Assembly: GCA_030149815.1 (NCBI GenBank)
Contig: JASLHI010000032.1
Span: 1 to 33,519 of the forward strand
Reading direction: 5' to 3'
Length of the DNA: 33,519 nt
Origin: Aquirhabdus sp.
Lineage (GTDB): Bacteria; Pseudomonadota; Gammaproteobacteria; Pseudomonadales; Moraxellaceae
Shown here: piece by piece, positions 23,507 through 31,318 of the stretch
Position numbering within the stretch: position 1 is the stretch's first letter
How the letters are laid out: each line of letters opens with the position of its first letter
The notes under the pieces: generated by a model
What the model was told of the DNA's origin: nothing
Databases searched by the model: none
The model's input: only the letters and a program-made list of their open reading frames with translations
Position numbers and translations under genes: made by a program

Positions 23507-25120
23507 CTACCGAATCACATCACCCCAATCCTGCTGGAAATAATGTACCAACTGCTGATTGTTTAACTCATTCGGCAACACATTCCAGCGCTTCATATCA
23601 GGCGGAAAATGAAACATCGCCTCTGTCGTTTCTTTATCCAAAAACGTCATCGGCAAGCTGTATTTCGTCGGAGGCTGATAATTCGGAAACTTAGAACCGA
23701 TAATAAAACCCCACTCGCCAAATGAAGGTACGAGGGCATGATACGGCGTGGTGTAGAAGCCTGCTTTCTCTAATGTTGCAGCCACACACCAAAATGAACG
23801 TGGCGCATGATAAGGTGAAGTCGACTGCACCACCACCAAACCATGTTCTGACAAATGCCGCGCCACCAAACGATACATCGGTACGGAATACAACTTCCCT
23901 AAGCCAAAGTTCGACGGATCAGGAAAATCCATAATAATCGCATCAAACGTATCAGCATTGCTCTCAAGCCAGCGTGCAGCATCATCATTGATCACGGTTG
24001 CTCGCGGGTTTAAAAACGATTTTTGATTCAACGCAGTCAATTCAGCATTAGTCGAAAATAACTTCGTCATCGCAGGATCTAAATCCACCAAAGTCACATG
24101 CTCGATGTTTGGATAACGCAACACTTCACGGAGCGCTAAACCATCACCGCCACCAACGATCAAAACTCGCTTTGCCCACGGCATTGCCCCTAAAATCGGA
24201 TGCACTAATGCTTCGTGATAACGATGCTCATCTCGGCTGGAAAATTGCAAATTTCCATTGATATAAAGTCGTAAATCATCTTTCCATTTAGTAATGACGA
24301 GGCGTTGATATTGTGTCGTTTTGGCATAAATTACTGGATCACCAAACAGCACACCTTCAGACCACTTCACCAAGCGATCTGACACCACAAATGCCGCAAG
24401 CAGGATCACTACCGAAAAAATCGTGCGATTAAACAATAAGCGCATTTTTGGCAGTTCATCACGAAAACGCCAAGCCGTCCAACCCGCAATGCCCGCATTA
24501 AACAAACCAAAAAGAAGCCCAGAACGCGCCAAACCTAATTTAGGTGCTAGAACTAATGGAAACAACAAAGAGACCGCAAGTGCCCCTAAATAATCAAACG
24601 TGAGAACTTTACTGACCAATTCGCTAAACGCTGTCTGACGTTGATTCAAAATTCGCATCACAAGAGGAATTTCCATCCCAACCAAGACACCGATAATCAG
24701 AACCAGCGCATACAACACCACCCGAAACGGCATCGACAACCAAGCAAAAATGACAAACAAAAACGTCGCAGACAACCCACCAACCAATCCAACAAACAAC
24801 TCCACTTCGATGAATTTTTGTAAAACCTGATCATCTTTCACATACTTCGACAAATGCGAGCCGATCCCCATCGCAAATAAATACGCTCCAATAATGGTCG
24901 AGAACTGAAGAATCGAATCCCCCAGCAAATAACTGGCAAGCGCGCCCGTAATCAGTTCATACGCCAAGCCGCATGACGCAACAACAAAAACAGAAATAAT
25001 CAGCGAGCGATCAATCGCAAGATGCGACTTAGGGATATGAGAATCTGTAGGCTGAGTTGGGATCATTACAAAATTAGTTTTATTGATAGAGGCCAAAAGA
25101 ATATCAGAATCAAACGTCAT
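23507..25120 (-). CDS. Membrane-embedded spermidine synthase-like aminopropyltransferase
   Basis: The C-terminal half is a spermidine-synthase fold: RYHEALVHPILGAMP, VLIVGGGDGLALREVLRYP (about residue 320 on), VTLVDLDPAM and IIMDFPDPSNFGLGKLYS, whose Asp near 398 and DP fit the catalytic D-x-x-D-P of aminopropyltransferases. The N-terminal half, about residues 37-250, carries about seven membrane helices (for example LIISVFVVASCGLAYELITG and VLYALVLIIGVLVGMEIPLV), so the enzyme is fixed in the inner membrane. Total length is 537, against about 290 for cytosolic SpeE. It is the first gene of the cluster that includes speD, which provides its likely donor. The acceptor amine is unknown. The ATG at 25120 has no clear ribosome site; an alternative is the ATG at 25066. 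Confidence 0.9.
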   Translation of the reverse strand: MTFDSDILLASINKTNFVMIPTQPTDSHIPKSHLAIDRSLIISVFVVASCGLAYELITGALASYLLGDSILQFSTIIGAYLFAMGIGSHLSKYVKDDQVLQKFIEVELFVGLVGGLSATFLFVIFAWLSMPFRVVLYALVLIIGVLVGMEIPLVMRILNQRQTAFSELVSKVLTFDYLGALAVSLLFPLVLAPKLGLARSGLLFGLFNAGIAGWTAWRFRDELPKMRLLFNRTIFSVVILLAAFVVSDRLVKWSEGVLFGDPVIYAKTTQYQRLVITKWKDDLRLYINGNLQFSSRDEHRYHEALVHPILGAMPWAKRVLIVGGGDGLALREVLRYPNIEHVTLVDLDPAMTKLFSTNAELTALNQKSFLNPRATVINDDAARWLESNADTFDAIIMDFPDPSNFGLGKLYSVPMYRLVARHLSEHGLVVVQSTSPYHAPRSFWCVAATLEKAGFYTTPYHALVPSFGEWGFIIGSKFPNYQPPTKYSLPMTFLDKETTEAMFHFPPDMKRWNVLPNELNNQQLVHYFQQDWGDVIR

Positions 25121-25366
25121 ACTGGCTTATTTCATCTGAGAATATTTACCTAGAGTCATAACATCTCATTTCCTTGATTGGCAAAAAAGACTTTTTTCAA
25201 TCTGATATTGGCGATAACGATCATTGTTGCAATCCCCAGCATCCGATTAACTTACAAGCACAAATTCATCACTGCGCAATCCTTGTGATACGTCGGTCTG
25301 AACATTTTTTCAGTTGCATATTTACCAAAAAAGCGCAGTAATCGCTCAAGCTTAGGAAGCTATTTC

Positions 25367-26536
25367 ATGTCTACACTCGCACGCCCAATCGATCCAATGA
25401 TGCCCCGCAAATTGTTTAACTCGGATCACGAAGCATTCCGTGCAACCGCGCGTCGCTTCTTCGAGCAAGAAGTCATTCCGAACACTGAACGCTATGAGCA
25501 ACAACAGCACGTTGATCGTGATTTATGGAACAAAGCAGGTGAACTTGGCTTACTCTGCGCAACCATGCCAGAAGAATTTGGCGGCTCTGGCGTAGATCGT
25601 CTGTACAGCATGATTTTGATTGAAGAACAAGGTTATGCAATGGATTCAAGCTCAGGCATGTCATTGCACTCTGACATCGTTGCAAACTATATCAACAACT
25701 TCGGCAACCAAGAGCAAAAACTCGCATGGTTACCGAAAATGGCAACAGGTGAAGTCGTCTCTGCTATTGCCATGACTGAACCAGGTACAGGATCAGACTT
25801 ACAAGGTGTACGTACAACCGCAGTTCTAGATGGCGATGATTACATCGTCAACGGCTCGAAAATCTTCATTACCAATGGCTACCTCTGCGACATGGCAGTT
25901 GTCGTCGTAAAAACTGGCAGCACCGAAAAAGGTTCAAACAACTTATCGCTACTGATCATTGATGCAAAAAGCGCAGGCTTTACTAAAGGGAAACCCCTGA
26001 ATAAAGTCGGTATGAAAGGTCAAGACACTTGCGAATTATTCTTTGATAACGTTCGCGTACCAAAATCAAACTTACTCGGTATGGAAGGCATGGGCTTCTT
26101 TATGCTCATGAAAGAATTGGCATGGGAACGTTTAATTGTCGCGATCATTTGCCAAGCCGGTGCTGAAGCAGCATTTGCCCAAACGGTGAAATATGTCAAA
26201 GAACGTAAAGCATTCGGCAAAACCGTTTCTTCATTCCAAAATACCCGTTTCAAACTCGCAGAAATGCGTAGCGAAATCGATATGGGTCGCGCCTATGTTG
26301 ATCGCTGTATGGAACTTCAATTGACCGAAAGCTTGCCAATCGAAGCCGCAGCCGCAGCAAAATACAAGCTCAGCGACATGTTTAGCAAAGTCGTTGATGA
26401 ATGTGTACAATTGCATGGCGGTTATGGCTATATGCTGGAATACCCAATTGCTCGTGCCTATATCGACAACCGCGCAAATCGTATTTATGCGGGAACGAAT
26501 GAGATTATGAAAGAATTGATTTCTCGGACTTTGTAA
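25367..26536 (+). CDS. Acyl-CoA dehydrogenase, long-chain/isovaleryl-type active site
   Basis: This FAD enzyme oxidises acyl-CoA to trans-2-enoyl-CoA. The 389 residues have the standard layout: N-terminal helices, IAMTEPGTGSDLQG (flavin contacts), ITNGYLCDMAV, GMKGQDTCELFFDNVRVP, RKAFGKTVSSFQNTRFKLAEM and QLHGGYGYMLEYPIARAYID. The loop that in medium- and short-chain enzymes supplies the catalytic Glu (YEGT) reads YAGTNEI here. Glu254 in ELAWERLIVA occupies the alternative position used by long-chain and isovaleryl dehydrogenases. The protein therefore looks like an LCAD-type enzyme. AGGAAG precedes the ATG. It is divergent from the polyamine cluster across 246 bases that hold no obvious gene. 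A terminator follows. Confidence 0.93.
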   Translation: MSTLARPIDPMMPRKLFNSDHEAFRATARRFFEQEVIPNTERYEQQQHVDRDLWNKAGELGLLCATMPEEFGGSGVDRLYSMILIEEQGYAMDSSSGMSLHSDIVANYINNFGNQEQKLAWLPKMATGEVVSAIAMTEPGTGSDLQGVRTTAVLDGDDYIVNGSKIFITNGYLCDMAVVVVKTGSTEKGSNNLSLLIIDAKSAGFTKGKPLNKVGMKGQDTCELFFDNVRVPKSNLLGMEGMGFFMLMKELAWERLIVAIICQAGAEAAFAQTVKYVKERKAFGKTVSSFQNTRFKLAEMRSEIDMGRAYVDRCMELQLTESLPIEAAAAAKYKLSDMFSKVVDECVQLHGGYGYMLEYPIARAYIDNRANRIYAGTNEIMKELISRTL

Positions 26537-26555
26537 TTTGTCGTGGTATGCAGAG

Positions 26556-26582
26556 AGCCTGCTTTTATGAGCGGGCTTTTTT
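26556..26582 (+). terminator. Rho-independent terminator of the acyl-CoA dehydrogenase gene
   Basis: AGCCTGCT (26556-26563) pairs with AGCGGGCT (26570-26577), with one T-G wobble, around TTTATG, and the T-run continues to 26582. It lies 19 bases after the stop codon. Confidence 0.85.
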
Positions 26583-26672
26583 ATTTCTGAGAAATTTAGT
26601 TTGCAGTAATCCATCGAAAGTCTGTAATCTCAGCACTGTTACATCAGAATGGAATCTTAGGAGACAAAACAA

Positions 26673-27491
26673 ATGCTTTTAACTGAAAATCTCATCTGGT
26701 TTCTATTCTTTATCATTGCATTTGTTTCGATTTATGGCTATCGCTTACTCAATACCAGCGCACTCAAAGCTTTCGCCAATACCGCTCGGTTTCAATCAGA
26801 CCCAAAATCATTAAAGAAATTGAATAAAGAAATCAACAAGAAATATCCAAGTGTCATCAGTACACTCATTGGAGCTTTCTTGAGCGTGGTAGTGGTCTTT
26901 GCGATTTACCAATATTTTGAATGGAATCGAATCAATACCATTTCAAAATTTCAAGCGATAGCAACTACCGCAATGCTGAACGAGTGCACAACTCATTGTT
27001 CTACTTATGGCATTACGCAAAACCAGCTAATTGGCCCACAATTAGAGCAAGACTGTTGTTATGGCAGAGATCGTCATCCAGATTATATTTTTACGTGGCA
27101 ATCCGATAACCCTAAAGTTATTTTAAAAGAACATATAGATACTACTGGGACAAATGCTGCTTGGTTTGGTACTCGCATTAAAGAAGATATTGAATCTACT
27201 ATTCTTGTACGCAATGACATGGACAAGATCATTCAACAAAATCAAAACTTGATTGATGCTGCATACCAACATGCCTTGGAGATCACGCCATCAATGCATG
27301 CCAGCTATGCAGTCATTCAGTTAACCATTGCACCAAACGGACAAGTCACTCATAGCAATATTGTATTAACAGATATCAATAGCGTTGAATTTAAAAACAA
27401 TCTTCTAAAAATTTTCAACAACCTACACTTTAGCTCAGGCAATTTCCAAATCACGAATTATGCGTATGAATTACAACTGAGACAAAAATAG
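26673..27491 (+). CDS. Two-TM protein with TonB/AgmX-like C-terminal domain
   Basis: Function is unknown. The 272 residues have membrane segments at about 7-24 (LIWFLFFIIAFVSIYGYR) and 61-82 (VISTLIGAFLSVVVVFAIYQYF), with a basic loop of about 36 residues between them and a long soluble C-terminal part. That part holds Cys105, Cys109, Cys128 and Cys129, which might form disulfides. It ends in a region (ASYAVIQLTIAPNGQVTHSN, then FKNNLLKIFNNLHF) that resembles the C-terminal domain of AgmX/PglI and TonB proteins. With both ends outside or both inside the cytoplasm, orientation is uncertain, but the Cys content argues for a periplasmic C-terminus. AGGAG lies nine bases before the ATG. No gene nearby suggests a partner. 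Confidence 0.65.
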   Translation: MLLTENLIWFLFFIIAFVSIYGYRLLNTSALKAFANTARFQSDPKSLKKLNKEINKKYPSVISTLIGAFLSVVVVFAIYQYFEWNRINTISKFQAIATTAMLNECTTHCSTYGITQNQLIGPQLEQDCCYGRDRHPDYIFTWQSDNPKVILKEHIDTTGTNAAWFGTRIKEDIESTILVRNDMDKIIQQNQNLIDAAYQHALEITPSMHASYAVIQLTIAPNGQVTHSNIVLTDINSVEFKNNLLKIFNNLHFSSGNFQITNYAYELQLRQK

Positions 27492-27506
27492 TCCTCATCA
27501 ATCACA

Positions 27507-27532
27507 AAGCCCCGCAATCACTTGCAGGGCTT
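27507..27532. terminator. Hairpin between convergent genes
   Basis: An 11-base stem (27507-27517 with 27522-27532; one C-A mismatch on the plus strand, G-T on the minus strand) with a TCAC loop lies between two convergent genes. T-runs on either side are short, so termination would be partial. Confidence 0.55.
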
Positions 27533-27563
27533 ACTTTACAGCTAAAACACGATCTGTGTTTAA

Positions 27564-28229
27564 TCAACCAACCTTACGATCTAGACCACCAAAAAGCCCT
27601 TTGATAAAACGTGAGAAGCTTCCACGTTTAATTTTACGATCTCTTTCCACTTCATTGATAATCCAAGCAATCTGAATAACTCGGCGCTCACCTTCATACG
27701 GCAAATGTCCATGATACGAATTATCGGCACGCTTAAACATCGCAAACCAACCAAACAATGGTGCAACTTCAGGGACGACAGTAGCATTCACATCATCTGC
27801 ACTTGAAAGGAAGCGCAAACAACCATCACTCGTTCCATTCCAATCTTCATTCATATAAATCAATGCTGTAGCAACTTTAGAGTTGCCATCAGTATGAATT
27901 CCACCATGACGACGATTAAGATGGCGACAAATCGTGACCAGCGTTGGATACTGCGACAACTTATCAATACCCAACTTATCACCCAACTCATCGGCGATTG
28001 CTGGAGATGTAACTTCTTCAATTAACTGATTAACTGAAGGTCCACATTCACTTGGTGTATAAGGAAAATAACCCGCTTCTGAATACACAGGAAAGTCTTT
28101 ACGCAGTTCAGCTTTGTGCTGTTCATCAAGCGTATTGCGTGCGATTAAAAAAGGAAATGGTTCACGCTGAACAATAACGTCAGGCATATTAAAACTAGCC
28201 GTATTTAAATAACCAACTGTTGTACCCAA
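27564..28229 (-). CDS. 2-oxoglutarate/Fe(II)-dependent oxygenase-like protein
   Basis: The 221-residue protein has the double-stranded beta-helix signatures of 2OG-Fe(II) oxygenases: iron-binding HxD in GGIHTDGNS (His112, Asp114), a distal His in NSYHGHLPYEGERR (His173 or His175) and a following Arg (182 or 183) to hold 2-oxoglutarate, then VIQIAW. No signal peptide or membrane segment is seen. The Lys/Arg-rich C-terminus (RDRKIKRGSFSRFIKGLFGG) could contact membrane or nucleic acid. The substrate is unknown; relatives include protein, sugar and small-molecule hydroxylases. The gene lies directly after infC on the same strand, where many gammaproteobacteria have rpmI-rplT, but a hairpin terminator stands between. 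It is probably an independent gene. Confidence 0.85.
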   Translation of the reverse strand: MGTTVGYLNTASFNMPDVIVQREPFPFLIARNTLDEQHKAELRKDFPVYSEAGYFPYTPSECGPSVNQLIEEVTSPAIADELGDKLGIDKLSQYPTLVTICRHLNRRHGGIHTDGNSKVATALIYMNEDWNGTSDGCLRFLSSADDVNATVVPEVAPLFGWFAMFKRADNSYHGHLPYEGERRVIQIAWIINEVERDRKIKRGSFSRFIKGLFGGLDRKVG

Positions 28230-28327
28230 GACGATGACTCCTCATACAACCAATGAATGCCACAGCATATCGATAGATGATACGGATGCGCAACCATGAT
28301 TTTATTTAATGATTCAAACATGCAAAG

Positions 28328-28353
28328 AAGCCTTACGATTGCTCGCAAGGCTT
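28328..28353 (-). terminator. Probable terminator of thrS-infC
   Basis: AAGCCTT (28328-28334) and AAGGCTT (28347-28353) form a perfect outer stem with a further CG pair inside. On the minus strand it is followed by CTTTG, 31 bases after the infC stop. On the plus strand it has a better T-run, but no plus-strand gene ends here. Confidence 0.65.
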
Positions 28354-28383
28354 TTTAAAACTAATACAGCACATCAGAAAAAA

Positions 28384-28935
28384 TTATTTCTTTTTCTTAG
28401 GACCGATCAGCATACCCATTTGCTTGCCTTCCATCTTCGGTGCTTGCTCAACAATACCAATCTCAGCCACATCTGCTTCGATACGTTGTAATTGTTTCAA
28501 ACCAATTTCTTGGTGAGCCATTTCGCGACCACGGAAACGCAAAGTAATTTTTACCTTATCGCCGTCTTCTAAGAAACGCTCAATTGCACGGAACTTGACT
28601 TGATAGTCGCCTTCTTCCGTACCTGGACGAATCTTGATTTCCTTGACTTGGACTTGATGCTGCTTCTTGCGCGCATCTTTTTGCTTTTGCTTGAGATCAA
28701 ACAAATGCTTGTTATAGTCCATAATTTTACAGACTGGCGGCTCTGCATTGGCTACGATTTCAACCAAATCAAGCTGCGCCGCTTCTGCTGCGCTGATTGC
28801 TTCAGCGAGAGAAACGATGCCTTTTTGTTCGCCATTTTCATCGACTAACCGTACTTGTGCGGCTTCGATTTCAGTATTGATTGCAGGACGGTTACTTTTT
28901 GCGCCCTGCGGACTGCGTGCTTCGGGTTTGTTCAC
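28384..28935 (-). CDS. infC: Translation initiation factor IF-3
   Basis: IF-3 binds the 30S subunit, prevents premature 50S joining and checks start codons. The 183 residues match the family. The N-terminal domain shows NRPAINTEIEAAQVRLVDENG and EPPVCKIMDYNKHLFD. The linker is the Lys-rich QKQKDARKKQHQ. The C-terminal domain shows VKEIKIRPGTEEGDYQVK and KVKITLRFRGREMAHQEIG. The start is GTG at 28935, overlapping the thrS stop as GTGA, with GGAG six bases upstream. No ATT codon lies in frame in the 25 bases before it, so the AUU start that drives IF-3 autoregulation in E. coli is not used. The coupling to thrS probably sets its level. rpmI and rplT do not follow. Confidence 0.97.
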   Translation of the reverse strand: MNKPEARSPQGAKSNRPAINTEIEAAQVRLVDENGEQKGIVSLAEAISAAEAAQLDLVEIVANAEPPVCKIMDYNKHLFDLKQKQKDARKKQHQVQVKEIKIRPGTEEGDYQVKFRAIERFLEDGDKVKITLRFRGREMAHQEIGLKQLQRIEADVAEIGIVEQAPKMEGKQMGMLIGPKKKK

Positions 28936-30869
28936 TCTTGCTCCAAAATATGCCTGCCTCGCTCGGCAACGGCGGATTGAACCAACGCCACAAATGCATC
29001 AATGGACATTGTTCCTAAATTCTTACCTCCACGGGTACGCACATTTACAGTACCGTCTTCAACTTCACGGTCGCCCATCACCAGCAGGTAAGGGACGCGC
29101 TCTAATGTACGCTCGCGGATTTTAAAACCAATCTTTTCATTTCTCAAGTCACTGATTGCACGAATGCCGAGTTGACTGAGTTTACTCACTACTTCACGAC
29201 AAGCATCGGCTTGACTATCGGTAATGTTCATCACACATGCCTGCACTGGACTTAACCATGGCGGCATCAAACCTGCGTAATGTTCGATCAGTATACCAAT
29301 AAACCGTTCAAAACTACCAAGTATTGCACGATGGAGCATAACTGGATGGTCACGTTGATTGTCTTCTGTGACAAATGACGCATCTAAACGCATTGGCATG
29401 TTGAAATCGCACTGGATTGTACCACACTGCCAAACACGCCCCAGACAGTCTTTTAATGAAAATTCAATTTTCGGACCATAGAACGCGCCTTCGCCCGGTT
29501 GTAAATCCCATTTCAGACCCGCTGCATCCAGCGCATCTGCCAAAGATTTCTCGGCCAAATCCCACAGTGCATCATCACCCACGCGTTTTGCAGGACGTGT
29601 CGAGAGCTTCATTTGTACATCATCAAAGCCAAAGTCTTTATACACAGCCAAAGTCAATGCAATAAAATCCGCTACTTCCTGACCAATTTGTTCTTTGGTA
29701 CAGAAAATGTGCGCGTCATCTTGGGTAAAGCCGCGTACACGCATAATGCCGTGTAAAGAACCCGAAGGCTCATTACGATGACATGAACCAAACTCTGCCA
29801 AACGCAATGGCAAATCACGGTAAGACTTCAATCCTTGATTGAAGACCTGAACGTGACATGGGCAGTTCATTGGCTTGACCGCATAGTTACGGTTTTCTGA
29901 ATGTGTGGTGAACATGTTTTCAGCATAATTTGCCGCATGTCCTGAGCGCTCCCACAATACCAAGTCCACCACTTGCGGAGTTTTGATTTCAAGGTAGCCA
30001 TTTTCTTGCTGAACTTTACGCATATATTGTTCAAGCACTTGATAGATCGTCCAGCCATTCGGATGCCAAAACACCATGCCTGGTGCTTCTTCTTGCATAT
30101 GGAACAAATCTAAAGCTTTACCAATTTTGCGATGGTCGCGTTTTTCGGCTTCTTCGATACGGGTAATGTATGCTGCGAGCTGTTTTTTATCAGCCCATGC
30201 AGTGCCGTAGACACGTTGTAGCTGTTCGTTTTTCGCATCACCGCGCCAGTATGCGCCAGACAATTTAGTCAGTTTAAATGCTTTCAGGAAACGAGTATTT
30301 GGCACGTGAGGACCACGGCACATATCGACGTATTCTTGGTGATAATACAGCCCCATCGCAGTTTCATCAGGCATGTCTTCAATCAAACGCAACTTGTAAT
30401 CTTCATTGCGTGATTGGAATACTGCAATCGCTTCAGCACGCGGTGTCATTTTTTTAATGACGTCATAATCCGCATCAATCAGCGTTTTCATACGCGCTTC
30501 GATAGCTGCGACATCATCTAATGTAAATGGTTTTTCACTATAGATGTCGTAATAAAAGCCTTCTTCAATCACAGGCCCAATCACCATCTTCACATCAGGA
30601 CGCAACTGTTTTACTGCATGACCGAGCAAATGCGCGCAAGAGTGGCGAATGATTTCGAGCCCTTCCTCATCTTTAGGAGTGATGATTTGCAGTGTTGCAT
30701 TTTCGGTAATGAGATCAGAGGCATCGACGAGTTTGCCGTTGACGCGACCCGCTAAGGTAACTTTCGCTAATCCTGCTCCAATACTTTGGGCAACATCCAT
30801 AACTGATACGGATTGATCGAATTGCTTTTGATCGCCATTTGGCAGAGTGATGATAATTGCTTGTGACAT
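28932..30869 (-). CDS. thrS: Threonyl-tRNA synthetase
   Basis: ThrRS charges tRNA-Thr and edits serine mistakes. The 645 residues match the usual size. Order of domains: N-terminal TGS (MSQAIIITLPNGDQKQFDQS); editing domain with HSCAHLLGHAVKQL and the Cys-His of YVDMCRGPHVPNT; class II catalytic core with motif 1 region MVFWHPNGWTIYQVLE, MKPMNCPCHVQVF (zinc Cys), motif 2 RVRGFTQDDAHIFC, WQCGTIQCDF, and motif 3 LHRAILGSFERFIGILIEHY; and the anticodon-binding domain, near VRTRGGKNLG at the end. The ATG at 30869 has AAGGA nine bases upstream. The leader holds tRNA-Thr-like hairpins (see the operator feature). The stop overlaps the infC GTG. Confidence 0.98.
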   Translation of the reverse strand: MSQAIIITLPNGDQKQFDQSVSVMDVAQSIGAGLAKVTLAGRVNGKLVDASDLITENATLQIITPKDEEGLEIIRHSCAHLLGHAVKQLRPDVKMVIGPVIEEGFYYDIYSEKPFTLDDVAAIEARMKTLIDADYDVIKKMTPRAEAIAVFQSRNEDYKLRLIEDMPDETAMGLYYHQEYVDMCRGPHVPNTRFLKAFKLTKLSGAYWRGDAKNEQLQRVYGTAWADKKQLAAYITRIEEAEKRDHRKIGKALDLFHMQEEAPGMVFWHPNGWTIYQVLEQYMRKVQQENGYLEIKTPQVVDLVLWERSGHAANYAENMFTTHSENRNYAVKPMNCPCHVQVFNQGLKSYRDLPLRLAEFGSCHRNEPSGSLHGIMRVRGFTQDDAHIFCTKEQIGQEVADFIALTLAVYKDFGFDDVQMKLSTRPAKRVGDDALWDLAEKSLADALDAAGLKWDLQPGEGAFYGPKIEFSLKDCLGRVWQCGTIQCDFNMPMRLDASFVTEDNQRDHPVMLHRAILGSFERFIGILIEHYAGLMPPWLSPVQACVMNITDSQADACREVVSKLSQLGIRAISDLRNEKIGFKIRERTLERVPYLLVMGDREVEDGTVNVRTRGGKNLGTMSIDAFVALVQSAVAERGRHILEQE

Positions 30870-30887
30870 GACTATAGATCCTTGGGG

Positions 30888-30968
30888 AGTGATGGCCTGT
30901 ACGAAAGGTCATATCACCGCGAGATAAAAAATTTAAGAAATTTGTTACCAAGAACACGCTTCGGTTAC
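30888..30968 (-). promoter_or_regulatory. Candidate ThrRS translational operator (tRNA-Thr anticodon mimics) in the thrS leader
   Basis: Read as thrS mRNA, 30918-30888 folds into a hairpin. A six-pair outer stem (GGUGAU/AUCACU), a two-base bulge and an inner CCU/AGG stem close on a seven-base loop UUCGUAC. In tRNA terms this is U32, U33, the Thr anticodon CGU, A37 and C38. Its base ends five bases before the AAGGA ribosome site, and CGU lies at -34 to -32. A second hairpin at 30968-30944 (GUAACC/GGUAAC with one A-A mismatch, inner GAA/UUC) also shows CGU in its loop. An AU-rich single-stranded stretch joins them. E. coli thrS is known to be repressed by ThrRS binding such a tRNA-like leader, so the same control is likely here. 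Confidence 0.75.
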
Positions 30969-31175
30969 TCATGACCCTAAACGCGAACTCAGTATTTCTA
31001 CCCACATCCAGCCGACGCTGACGAAAAATAGAAGGCAACGACTTTAGCAAACTTTGCATAACAAGTCATGCCTTAAGCTTTTAATTCACTAAATATTTAC
31101 GGCTACTCTCAAAAAATGATTGCACATTTTATCTACCACTCGTCGGAACAAGAACTATTCTTATCTTCAGAACTC

Positions 31176-31203
31176 TTGACATATGAGAATAATTATCAAT
31201 AAT
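31176..31203 (+). promoter_or_regulatory. bfd promoter with overlapping Fur box
   Basis: TTGACA (31176-31181) and AATAAT (31198-31203), 16 bases apart, form a good sigma-70 promoter. The stretch 31185-31203 matches the 19-base Fur consensus at 14 positions, centred on AATTATCA, and covers the -10 and spacer. Iron-bound Fur should block this promoter, so bfd would be made under iron starvation. Confidence 0.82.
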
Positions 31204-31228
31204 AGACTTATTCCCGTTTAAAACTTTA

Positions 31229-31249
31229 TCCGACTTTACCCAAGTCGGA
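31229..31249 (+). repeat. Hairpin in the bfd leader
   Basis: TCCGACTT (31229-31236) pairs perfectly with AAGTCGGA (31242-31249) around a five-base loop, 70 bases before the bfd start. No T-run follows. It may stabilise or regulate the leader. Confidence 0.5.
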
Positions 31250-31318
31250 ACGTTCAGGAATAGCTCACAAGGAAAAGAGCTTCAAACTTAACCAGTTTAG
31301 AATCTTCGAGACCTCATT

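Noticed and set aside
25184..25198. Palindromic A/T tract upstream of the acyl-CoA dehydrogenase gene
   Set aside because: A seven-base stem made almost only of A-T pairs, with a one-base loop; not a terminator or clear operator.
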